A stretch of 6,255 bases of DNA, taken from assembly GCA_964590495.1 (NCBI GenBank), contig CAZPWQ010000166.1, positions 1 to 6,255 of the forward strand, written 5' to 3'. Below, in pieces: positions 1-6,059 of the stretch. Numbering within the stretch: the first letter of the stretch is position 1; each line of letters begins with the position of its first letter. The notes below the pieces were generated by a model. It was not told the origin of the DNA and ran no database searches. It was given only the letters and a program-made list of their open reading frames with translations. The DNA comes from CAZPWQ01 sp964590495. Its GTDB lineage: Bacteria; Bacteroidota; Rhodothermia; Balneolales; Balneolaceae. Made by a program: the position numbers and the translations under genes.

Positions 1-5
1 GTCAT

Positions 6-1295
6 TCAATCTTCAAGATGAGCCAGACCTTTAACTCCTATATCGGAACGGTAGTATAGATTTTCGAAAGAAATCTTCTTTACTTCTTTATACGTATTGG
101 TAATTGCTTCCTGGAGGGTATCCCCTGAACCTACGACATTAAGCACACGACCACCGTCGGAATAAATCTTGCCATCTATTTCTTTTGTTCCGGCATGAAA
201 AACAAGGGCTTCATCCGAGACATTCTCTATTCCGCTGATCTCTTTACCGGTATCATATCCTGTGGGGTATCCGCTGGATGCCAGGACAACACAGTTACGG
301 TACTTACCATCGACCTTAACATTATGCCTGTTCAATTCACCCTCGGCAGCGGCATTCATCAATTTCAGCAGGTCCGATTCCAGTGAAGGTAAAATTGCCT
401 GGCACTCCGGATCTCCGAAACGGCAGTTGAATTCAACAACCTTGGGTCCTTCTTCTGTCATCATTAAACCACAATATAAAATTCCCTTATATGGATTTTC
501 ATCCAGAAGCATTGCTGAAATTGTGGGTAAAATAATCTCTTTTTCCATCCGCTGAAGCATTTTAGTGTCGATTACCGGTGTAGGAGAATATGCACCCATT
601 CCCCCGGTATTCAACCCCGTATCGCCTTCGCCGATACGCTTGTGATCCTGAGCATAGTGTATGATTTTGGCTGTTTTCCCGTCAGATATTACAAAGACGG
701 ATGCCTCTTCGCCTTCCATAAATTCTTCAACAACCAGTGTATCGGCGGCACCACCGAATATATCCTCTTTTTTCAGCGAATCCAGTCTTTTTACAACCTC
801 CTCTTCTGTCTCACAAATAAAAACACCCTTGCCACCTGCAAGTCCGTCCGCTTTTAAAACAACAGGATACTCATTCCGGTTTTTAATAAAGGTCAGTGCG
901 CTGTCAAAATCCTTCCGGGAAAAAGATTCAAAATCTGCCGTAGGTATATGATTATTTTTCATGAATTCATTGGCAAACTTCTTACTACCTTCAAGGCGGG
1001 CTGCCTTTTTGGAAGGACCAAAAACTTTATGTCCTTTTGCTTCCAGATAATTTGTGATACCATCCACGAGCGGGCGCTCCGGACCTACAACAGTCAGGTT
1101 GATGTCATTCTTTTCAATAAAAGACAGGATAGCCTCAAAATCTGACAATGACAACTCTACATTTGTACCGATCTGTGCCGTTCCGGGATTACCGGGAGCG
1201 ACATATAATTTATCCAGCAGATCAGATTTACCGATGCTCCAGGCTATGGCATGTTCGCGCCCGCCGTTTCCCAGAAGTAGTACATTTAAATTCAT
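6..1295 (-). CDS. purD: Phosphoribosylamine--glycine ligase (GAR synthetase)
   Basis: PurD is a cytoplasmic ATP-grasp enzyme. It joins 5-phosphoribosylamine and glycine using ATP to form glycinamide ribonucleotide, the second step of de novo purine synthesis. The 429-residue product has the usual family length. Visible motifs are GNGGREHA at residues 9-16 (N-domain phosphate loop), VAPGNPGT at 32-39, VGPERPLVDG at 70-79, the ATP-grasp segment KADGLAGGKGV at 148-158, GLNTGGMGAYSP at 227-238, and EFNCRFGDPE at 288-297. In the last, Glu288 and Asn290 are the expected metal ligands. The C-terminal domain ends with SDGGRVLNVV (379-388) and YRSDIG (415-420). The ATG lies directly before the first beta strand, as in homologues. 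It sits 30 nt after the tpiA stop in an A/T-rich gap with no Shine-Dalgarno sequence. It is probably a distal gene of the gatB-lipoprotein-tpiA-purD unit. All key motifs are intact, and the identification is very secure. Confidence 0.98.
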   Translation of the reverse strand: MNLNVLLLGNGGREHAIAWSIGKSDLLDKLYVAPGNPGTAQIGTNVELSLSDFEAILSFIEKNDINLTVVGPERPLVDGITNYLEAKGHKVFGPSKKAARLEGSKKFANEFMKNNHIPTADFESFSRKDFDSALTFIKNRNEYPVVLKADGLAGGKGVFICETEEEVVKRLDSLKKEDIFGGAADTLVVEEFMEGEEASVFVISDGKTAKIIHYAQDHKRIGEGDTGLNTGGMGAYSPTPVIDTKMLQRMEKEIILPTISAMLLDENPYKGILYCGLMMTEEGPKVVEFNCRFGDPECQAILPSLESDLLKLMNAAAEGELNRHNVKVDGKYRNCVVLASSGYPTGYDTGKEISGIENVSDEALVFHAGTKEIDGKIYSDGGRVLNVVGSGDTLQEAITNTYKEVKKISFENLYYRSDIGVKGLAHLED

Positions 1296-1325
1296 AGTGT
1301 TTTAATTGATTTAATAATAAAGACT

Positions 1326-2099
1326 CTATCCAGCGAGTTCATCCGCTATTTCAATAATTTCACAAAAGCTGTCGGCTTTTAATGAGGCTCCGCCAATCAG
1401 CCCTCCGTCAACATCGGGCTGTTCCAGGAGTTCTTCGGCATTATGAGGCTTCATACTTCCGCCATATAAAATCCGGATCTGCTGGCCTAAGCTATCTGAA
1501 AAGATATCCGATAAAACATCACGAATCATATCATGCATCTCCTGGGCCTGCTCCGGAGTTGCGGTCTCTCCGGTTCCGATAGCCCAAATCGGTTCGTAAG
1601 CGATTACAATATTTTCAGCATCACTGTCTTCTACACCTGTAAGAGCAGCCTGAACCTGTTTTTTTACCATAAGCTGATGCTCTCCCCCTTTTCGTTGTTC
1701 GAGGGATTCACCTACACAGATAATCGGTTTTATATTATCGCTCAATGCTTTTACAACTTTGGCATTTACCGTTTTATCAGTTTCACCAAAATACTGGCGC
1801 CGTTCGGAATGCCCGATAATGACATAGTCGCAACCTACCTCATTAAGCATTGAGGTACTCACCTCCCCGGTAAAAGCACCATCATCTTCAAAATACACAT
1901 TTTGTGCACCAACGCTGATGCCCCTGAAACCTCTGAGTTCATCTCCCGCTGTTGTCAAAGAAACCATCGGCGGACAAACAAGTCCTTCCACCTGTTCGGG
2001 CATTGATGAAAGCTCATCCTTAATGCGCCCCAGAAGAGTTTTTGTTGCTTCGGGTCCACAATTCATTTTCCAGTTTCCGGCTATTAAAAATTGTCTCAT
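1326..2099 (-). CDS. tpiA: Triose-phosphate isomerase
   Basis: TpiA interconverts dihydroxyacetone phosphate and glyceraldehyde 3-phosphate in glycolysis and gluconeogenesis. It is a cytoplasmic TIM barrel, normally dimeric. The 257-residue product matches the usual length of about 250. The active site is complete: Asn9 and Lys11 in AGNWKMN, the electrophile His97 in IGHSERR (95-101), and the catalytic base Glu169 in AYEPIWAIGTG (167-177), which leads into the flexible phosphate-gripping loop. The phosphate-binding segments YGGSMKP (212-218) and GGLIGGASL (232-240) are also present. The ATG overlaps the TGA of the upstream lipoprotein gene by 4 nt, and no Shine-Dalgarno sequence is visible upstream, so its translation is probably coupled to that gene. 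purD follows after 30 nt. Nothing in the protein is unusual; what is odd is the neighbour it is coupled to. Confidence 0.98.
   Translation of the reverse strand: MRQFLIAGNWKMNCGPEATKTLLGRIKDELSSMPEQVEGLVCPPMVSLTTAGDELRGFRGISVGAQNVYFEDDGAFTGEVSTSMLNEVGCDYVIIGHSERRQYFGETDKTVNAKVVKALSDNIKPIICVGESLEQRKGGEHQLMVKKQVQAALTGVEDSDAENIVIAYEPIWAIGTGETATPEQAQEMHDMIRDVLSDIFSDSLGQQIRILYGGSMKPHNAEELLEQPDVDGGLIGGASLKADSFCEIIEIADELAG
2096..2099 (-). promoter_or_regulatory. ATGA stop-start overlap coupling the lipoprotein gene to tpiA
   Basis: Read on the minus strand, these four bases are ATGA. ATG is the tpiA start, and TGA, one base on, is the stop of the lipoprotein gene. The 25 nt before it contain no G-rich ribosome binding site. 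Termination-reinitiation coupling is the usual interpretation of such overlaps, and here it is inferred from sequence only. Confidence 0.8.
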
Positions 2100-3460
2100 G
2101 ACGCAGGTTCGTTTTCTTGATTAATTAGAGTTTGTATTCCTTTGATAACATCCTGGTATTCTCTGCCAACATATTTCCGTACAATCTTTCCTTCCCGATT
2201 GACTAAAAAACGTGTCGGTACAACTTTTACATTGAATCGCTCCAGTAACTCCTGCCTGTCGAAGGAGTTAGCCGGCGACACCGGCCACGCTTTTACCCGT
2301 TCTTCAAAAAAGGCATCTATAGTTACCTGGTTTTCATCCAGCGGTAAAGTCAGCACTTCCAGTCCGAAATTTTTATAAATACTCTGGATAACTACTGTAC
2401 GGTCAAACTGTTCCTGGTATAATGAATTTGATAAAGCAGAAATTTCAAGGATATAAGGTGTTCCTAAAAGAGAATCCCGGCTCACAGTACGACCGTTATC
2501 AGTGAATTCAAATTCGGGTATCGTATCTCCCGGCGACAAATAATTGATGTCGTAGCTTATCGATTCAGCCCATTCCTCTGCTTCTTTATTCTCACTGAAA
2601 GTTGTCTGAAAATCGGCAAGTTTTTTCTGTGCCTGGCCTGCACGGGCACTATCGTAGAGCAGATTTATCTGCTCCATGCTTATCTGAATTTTTTTATCCC
2701 TGTTTTCAGTAATATTCAATAATGTATCCAGATAAGCCACGGCATCATCAAGCCCTTGCTGTGCGGCTATATAATTTTTCCCGTAAGATGTCGCCAGTTC
2801 CACGAGTTCATCATCGTCCTGTACGCTTCTTATCTTGTTCATCATTTCATCTTCTTTCCAACCGGTTAATAATCGAATAGACTGGGCGGCAGACATCTTT
2901 CCGGCAAGTGTATTTTTATTTTCCTGGTAAACATCCCAATACATTCCACTCCATTTATCCAGCTCATCTCTCAAACTATCGCCTTTCAACAAACCGGCAC
3001 GGGCATATTGGGCCACTCGGTTATAACTTTTATCTATACGTTCATATACCTTCAGAGCATTATGCTCCCGGGATTCAATCGATACTGTTTGGGACAGACC
3101 CGGAAGTTCTCCGGTTATGTGAACAGAATCATTTTCGGCTAAAATCAGACCGAACCTCCCCAGCGTTCTTTGGTTTCGTGTAATTAATATCGGGTATCGA
3201 TCACGTTCCATAAATACGGCTGTTCCGGAAAAATTTCCGGCACTGTCGGTTACGGCATGAAACAAAGTATCGGCATCGGCCCCGGCCGAATCACGGTTAA
3301 TGATGGTAAGTCCGATTCCGGAATAATCTTTGCTTGAATCAATGGAATCGGCAACGGTAAACGTTCCTGAAATAGTAGCCTCTTTTGTTTGGTCAGGCGG
3401 AGAACATCCCAACACCAGGAAACAAATACAAAGGCCGGCCCACAATAAATTAAGTTTCAT
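2096..3460 (-). CDS. Lipoprotein with DUF4369-like N-terminus and cysteine-free thioredoxin-like domain
   Basis: This is a 454-residue exported lipoprotein of unknown exact role. Residues 1-18 form a signal peptide ending in the lipobox VLGC, with Cys19 as the lipidated residue; no acidic surface-export cluster follows it. Residues of about 28-120 are beta-rich and resemble the DUF4369 domain that precedes TlpA-type thioredoxins in Bacteroidota (TDSAGNFSG at 71-79, LILAENDSVHITGE at 105-118). Residues of about 130-300 are predominantly helical and charged. Residues of about 305-448 look like a TlpA/AhpC-type thioredoxin fold, with the entry GDTIPEFEF (311-319) and a likely cis-proline in VVPTRFLV (Pro415). 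Where a WCxxC would lie, the sequence reads SALSNSLYQ (341-349). The mature protein has no cysteine apart from Cys19, so it cannot do disulfide chemistry. A binding or structural role in the periplasm is inferred. It lies 41 nt after gatB and overlaps tpiA by 4 nt. Confidence 0.85.
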   Translation of the reverse strand: MKLNLLWAGLCICFLVLGCSPPDQTKEATISGTFTVADSIDSSKDYSGIGLTIINRDSAGADADTLFHAVTDSAGNFSGTAVFMERDRYPILITRNQRTLGRFGLILAENDSVHITGELPGLSQTVSIESREHNALKVYERIDKSYNRVAQYARAGLLKGDSLRDELDKWSGMYWDVYQENKNTLAGKMSAAQSIRLLTGWKEDEMMNKIRSVQDDDELVELATSYGKNYIAAQQGLDDAVAYLDTLLNITENRDKKIQISMEQINLLYDSARAGQAQKKLADFQTTFSENKEAEEWAESISYDINYLSPGDTIPEFEFTDNGRTVSRDSLLGTPYILEISALSNSLYQEQFDRTVVIQSIYKNFGLEVLTLPLDENQVTIDAFFEERVKAWPVSPANSFDRQELLERFNVKVVPTRFLVNREGKIVRKYVGREYQDVIKGIQTLINQENEPAS

Positions 3461-3501
3461 ATAAATTAAACTGAGATGTTAGTCATATAAGTAAATTCAG
3501 A

Positions 3502-4950
3502 TTATGCTTCCAAACGCTCGCTGATAAGATCACGTACCAGGTTGGGATTCGCTTTACCCTGTGAGCGCTGCATAACCTGTCCTATAAAAAATCCGATGAG
3601 ACCTTTTTTACCTCCCCTGTACCGTTCAACTTCATCGGGATGCTCCTCAATAACTTTATCGACGATCGGTTCTATAAAGCCGGTATCCGAGACCTGCACT
3701 AAATTCATTTCTTCAGCATATTCTTCAGCTGACTTATCCCCGTTCAGCATAGCGTCAAAAATATCAGTCATTGCTGATGAATTGATCTTGTCATTTTCGC
3801 GCAATGTAATAAGACCTGCGAGACGACTTGATGAAATTGGGAATTCCCTGATCGAAATACTCTGGTCGTTCAAAACACGAAGCACTTCCGTCAGGATAAT
3901 ATTGGAGACCGGTTTTGGGTTTTCGACATAACCGAGCACCTCTTCAAAATAATCAGCCAGATACCGGTCGTCGGTTAAAATCCGGGCGTCGTCTTCGCTC
4001 ATACTGAACTCTTCCACAAAACGCTGCTGGCGTACATCGGGCATTTCAGGCAGCTCGGCCTCAATCTCTTCAAGCATGGCGTTTGTCACGATTACCGGGG
4101 GGATATCCGGCTCGGGAAAGTAACGGTAATCATGTGCTTCTTCCTTGGTACGCATCTGGCGCGTTTCCAGCTTATTGGCATCCCAAAGCAATGTCTGCTG
4201 TACTACTTTTCCGCCCGATTCAATCAGATCGATCTGGCGATCTATTTCATATTGAATGGCACGCTCTACATTTCGAAACGAGTTCATATTCTTGAGCTCG
4301 GTCCGGGTACCGAAAGCTTCCCGCCCTTTGGGCCGTACCGATACGTTGGCATCACAGCGCATGCTTCCCTCCTCCATGTTACCGTCACAAATTTCCAGAT
4401 ACTGGACAATCTGCTTGATCCGGTTGAGGTAAGAGTAGGCTTCCTGCGGCGTGCGAATATCAGGCTCGGAGACAATTTCAATCAGCGGGACACCGGACCT
4501 GTTTAGATCTATAAGCGTATTGTAGGGATCCTGGTCGTGTATCGACTTTCCGGCATCCTCTTCCATATGAATACGGGTTATACCGATATTCTTTTCCCGT
4601 CCATCCACTTTTATGATAAGATTGCCATCGCTGCAGATTGGTGTTTCATATTGTGATATCTGGTATCCCTTAGGCAGATCGGGATAAAAATAGTTTTTGC
4701 GGGCAAAAATAGATTTGCGGGCGATACTGCACCCAGTCGCCAACCCCATTTTTATGATGTATCTGACCAGGTTCTCATTCAGAACTGGCAGTGTACCCGG
4801 ATGTCCCAAACACAGCGGTGAAACCTGCGTATTCGGCGATCCTCCAAATTCTGTTGATACCGGTGCAAATGCCTTACTTTCTGTTAACAGCTGGCAATGA
4901 ACTTCCAGCCCTATTACTGCTTCAAACTTATCATTTACCTTACTGCTCAT
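3502..4950 (-). CDS. gatB: Aspartyl/glutamyl-tRNA(Asn/Gln) amidotransferase subunit B
   Basis: GatB is the tRNA-binding, ATP-dependent subunit of the GatCAB amidotransferase. The complex converts Glu-tRNA(Gln) to Gln-tRNA(Gln), and often Asp-tRNA(Asn) to Asn-tRNA(Asn), with ammonia from GatA. The 482-residue product is of normal length. The cradle domain (about 1-300) shows GLEVHCQL at 14-21, whose Glu16 and His18 match metal ligands known in the family, then RKNYFYPDLPKGYQISQ (84-100), HMEEDAGKS (128-136), LIEIVSEPD (156-164), MEEGSMRCDANVS (192-204) and DYRYFPEPDIP (274-284). A helical linker and a YqeY-type tail (about 405-482, with GFFIGQVM and GKANPNLV) follow. Positions that often carry paired Cys near residues 29-47 are Ala29, Val31, Ser44 and Cys47, so the optional structural zinc site is probably absent. 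gatA and gatC are not in this window. It is the first gene of the minus-strand unit. Confidence 0.98.
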   Translation of the reverse strand: MSSKVNDKFEAVIGLEVHCQLLTESKAFAPVSTEFGGSPNTQVSPLCLGHPGTLPVLNENLVRYIIKMGLATGCSIARKSIFARKNYFYPDLPKGYQISQYETPICSDGNLIIKVDGREKNIGITRIHMEEDAGKSIHDQDPYNTLIDLNRSGVPLIEIVSEPDIRTPQEAYSYLNRIKQIVQYLEICDGNMEEGSMRCDANVSVRPKGREAFGTRTELKNMNSFRNVERAIQYEIDRQIDLIESGGKVVQQTLLWDANKLETRQMRTKEEAHDYRYFPEPDIPPVIVTNAMLEEIEAELPEMPDVRQQRFVEEFSMSEDDARILTDDRYLADYFEEVLGYVENPKPVSNIILTEVLRVLNDQSISIREFPISSSRLAGLITLRENDKINSSAMTDIFDAMLNGDKSAEEYAEEMNLVQVSDTGFIEPIVDKVIEEHPDEVERYRGGKKGLIGFFIGQVMQRSQGKANPNLVRDLISERLEA

Positions 4951-4970
4951 GAACCCAGATTTTTTGCCAT
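4947..4970 (-). other. Possible 7-codon leader ORF overlapping the gatB start
   Basis: On the minus strand, an ATG at 4970-4968 opens a seven-codon frame (MAKNLGS) whose TGA overlaps the gatB ATG by the same ATGA arrangement as at tpiA. No Shine-Dalgarno sequence precedes it. It could be a coupled leader peptide, or chance in a short A/T-rich leader. It is out of frame with gatB, so it is not an alternative gatB start. Confidence 0.2.
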
Positions 4971-5068
4971 TTTATTTCAATGCCGAAAGATATTAAACCT
5001 CAGGGACTTTTATTAATCTAAGTAACAGAATTTGTTTATCGCATTTCTGACATAAATAATATAAAAAT

Positions 5069-5078
5069 GCTAATTAGC
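5069..5078. repeat. 10-bp perfect palindrome
   Basis: GCTAATTAGC is a perfect palindrome lying about 120 nt upstream of gatB and about 270 nt upstream of the plus-strand gene. It has the size of a half-helix protein binding site, but no regulator is encoded nearby and the surrounding DNA is A/T-rich. The palindrome itself is certain; the role is a guess. Confidence 0.3.
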
Positions 5079-5125
5079 TGTGTTTTATTATGTTGCATTA
5101 TTTTAGAGCGGAGACGGTGCAGAGA

Positions 5126-5175
5126 GCATGGCGCATAGAGAAAAACAGGCATTGTTCCTGCTCCATGCGCTATGC
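5126..5175. repeat. 15-bp imperfect inverted repeat in a G/C-richer intergenic block
   Basis: The left arm at 5126-5140 is GCATGGCGCATAGAG. The right arm at 5161-5175 reads GCATAGCGCATGGAG on the other strand, so 13 of 15 positions match, with 20 nt between the arms. A smaller CAGG/CCTG stem lies inside the spacer. Each arm itself contains two related words (GCATGG and GCATAG, in swapped order). Four T's follow the right arm, but no plus-strand gene lies upstream, so a terminator role makes little sense. The hexamer TTGCAT flanks the block at 5093-5098 and 5185-5190, which could be a target-site duplication or chance. It may be a small dispersed repeat. Confidence 0.6.
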
Positions 5176-5198
5176 CTTTTCGCCTTGCATCCAACCAA

Positions 5199-5216
5199 AT
5201 TTCTAGGTGTAGAAAT
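5199..5216. repeat. Tight 7-bp perfect hairpin
   Basis: ATTTCTA and TAGAAAT are separated by the 4-nt loop GGTG. This is a perfect short stem-loop about 135 nt upstream of the plus-strand membrane gene. The stem is A/T-rich and no T-run follows on the plus strand, so it is not a good intrinsic terminator. It could lie in a leader transcript or mark a protein binding site. Confidence 0.4.
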
Positions 5217-5350
5217 GTAGATTAATACAATCAAAGCTCCCAACCTTGAACTTCCCATCATATATTATTACCGGGATAAATACTTAACATCAAATGTTTA
5301 TCATTTATCTTAGTAAAATAAATTAATCCAAAAGGTACAATTACCATAAG

Positions 5351-5896
5351 ATGGAACAAAAGGTGCATATTTATGAAGAAGAAACCAACCTCTTTTGGGG
5401 ATTGATCATTCTCGTTAGTACTGTCACCGGCACGTATGTGTTGGCAGGCGCCTTTACCTCATCGCAATGGAGCAATTTGGAATTCCGCCAGCTTCTTGCC
5501 CTGTTTCTGTTTATTATCAGTTTTATCGGCATCTTTAAACTTGCCGAGCCGCTTTACCATTTTATTTTCAATATTGAAGATCAAAGATTGGTTATTGAAG
5601 CTATGAAGGGAGAACAGCAGGTTAAAACCATTATTATTGCTTTAAATGAAATTGATTCACTGAAATTCTCACCGGACCAGCCCCGCTCCCGGGGTGAGGC
5701 CTTGTTCGATTTTGCCAAAAACTACCACCTGATGTGGCGAAAAAAAGGACAAGGCAGATATCGGAAGTTGCTCGATGTTGAAAATGCTTCCTTTGTTTTA
5801 AAAGTCGATGACATTGCCGATATCATCCGGTTTATACGCCGCCACCGACAGGATGTACATGTGCCGCGCGGGCAGGCGGAGTTTTTTGGGTTGTAG
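5351..5896 (+). CDS. Two-helix membrane protein of unknown function with basic C-terminal domain
   Basis: This 181-residue protein is not one I can assign to a named family. The N-terminus is short (about 12 residues). One hydrophobic segment runs from about 13 to 35 (LFWGLIILVSTVTGTYVLAG) and a second from about 47 to 72 (LLALFLFIISFIGIFKLAE). A soluble domain of about 105 residues follows, alternating predicted strands (RLVIEAMK at 79-86, VKTIIIALNEIDSLKF at 91-106, FVLKV at 148-152) and ending in a helix (IADIIRFIRRHRQ, 155-167). Basic stretches (WRKKGQGRYRK at 129-139, RRHR at 163-166) suggest it is cytoplasmic, with both termini inside. The layout, two helices then a small strand-rich domain with a C-terminal helix, recalls membrane-linked bacterial PH-like domains, but that is only a fold impression. 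The start is the first ATG. An AAAAGG lies about 15 nt upstream, too far to be a strong ribosome site. It stands alone on its strand. Confidence 0.8.
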   Translation: MEQKVHIYEEETNLFWGLIILVSTVTGTYVLAGAFTSSQWSNLEFRQLLALFLFIISFIGIFKLAEPLYHFIFNIEDQRLVIEAMKGEQQVKTIIIALNEIDSLKFSPDQPRSRGEALFDFAKNYHLMWRKKGQGRYRKLLDVENASFVLKVDDIADIIRFIRRHRQDVHVPRGQAEFFGL

Positions 5897-5907
5897 TTGG
5901 TTAAGCA

Positions 5908-5933
5908 CAAAATCCGAATGACCAAAATCCGAA
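5908..5933. repeat. Two copies of an 11-bp direct repeat, 15-nt period
   Basis: CAAAATCCGAA occurs at 5908-5918 and again at 5923-5933, joined by TGAC. The spacing gives a 15-nt unit. Both copies are identical, and they begin 12 nt after the stop codon of the membrane protein gene. Similar short tandem words occur in intergenic DNA of many environmental bacteria, from memory only. Confidence 0.7.
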
Positions 5934-5955
5934 ACGGGTGCTGTTGGCGAGGCTT

Positions 5956-6000
5956 TGTAGCATTCAAACGTCACTAGCTTTACTCCAGCTCCTTGCTACA
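5956..6000. repeat. Inverted repeat TGTAGCA/TGCTACA
   Basis: A perfect 7-bp arm at 5956-5962 pairs with 5994-6000 across 31 nt. The interior contains a second small stem (AGCT at 5976-5979 and 5987-5990). It abuts the ATCCTGAA palindrome on its right, and the two may form one composite element. No protein frame explains it. Confidence 0.5.
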
Positions 6001-6001
6001 G

Positions 6002-6022
6002 ATCCTGAAACAAGTTCAGGAT
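6002..6022. repeat. REP-like palindrome ATCCTGAA-N5-TTCAGGAT
   Basis: Two perfect 8-bp arms at 6002-6009 and 6015-6022 enclose the loop ACAAG, and GACAC follows. I recall this palindrome, usually continuing into GATGAC, as a recurrent intergenic motif in many unrelated bacterial genomes; that recollection is not verified here. It could form a hairpin in either strand of RNA, but lacks a T-run and so is not an intrinsic terminator. Confidence 0.65.
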
Positions 6023-6059
6023 GACACCGATCGTCGGAGAGTTTAATTCATATAAAGAA

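Larger units (their letters stand above)
4951..5350. other. Divergent intergenic region between gatB and the plus-strand membrane gene
   Basis: This 400-nt stretch holds no credible gene and must contain the promoters of both flanking units. Most of it is strongly A/T-rich (4960-5100 and 5220-5350), with a G/C-richer block at about 5105-5190 that carries an inverted repeat. Sequences resembling the Bacteroidota -7 element TAnnTTTG, each with one mismatch, occur as TATCTTTC on the minus strand (4992 to 4985) and TATCTTAG on the plus strand (5306-5313). Neither has a convincing -33 TTG at the right distance, so no promoter is called. A perfect 10-bp palindrome, GCTAATTAGC, lies at 5069-5078 and could be an operator, though chance is possible in such DNA. 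Confidence 0.6.

Noticed and set aside
3542..4506. Plus-strand open frames of 124-129 codons antisense to gatB
   Set aside because: They lie wholly inside a gene with intact catalytic motifs and their translations show no recognisable domain; they follow from gatB codon structure.
4985..4992. Minus-strand TATCTTTC as a -7 element for gatB
   Set aside because: One mismatch to TAnnTTTG and no TTG at the -33 distance; too weak in A/T-rich DNA.
5306..5313. Plus-strand TATCTTAG as a -7 element for the membrane protein gene
   Set aside because: The position would give a leader of about 30 nt, but there is one mismatch and no matching -33 element.
5908..5933. Start of a CRISPR array
   Set aside because: The repeat is only 11 bp, with 4 nt between two copies; no spacer-sized intervals and no cas genes.
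5722..5967. Minus-strand 81-codon frame overlapping the end of the membrane protein gene
   Set aside because: Its product is Cys/Arg-rich with low complexity, lacks domain features, and mostly mirrors the plus-strand gene.
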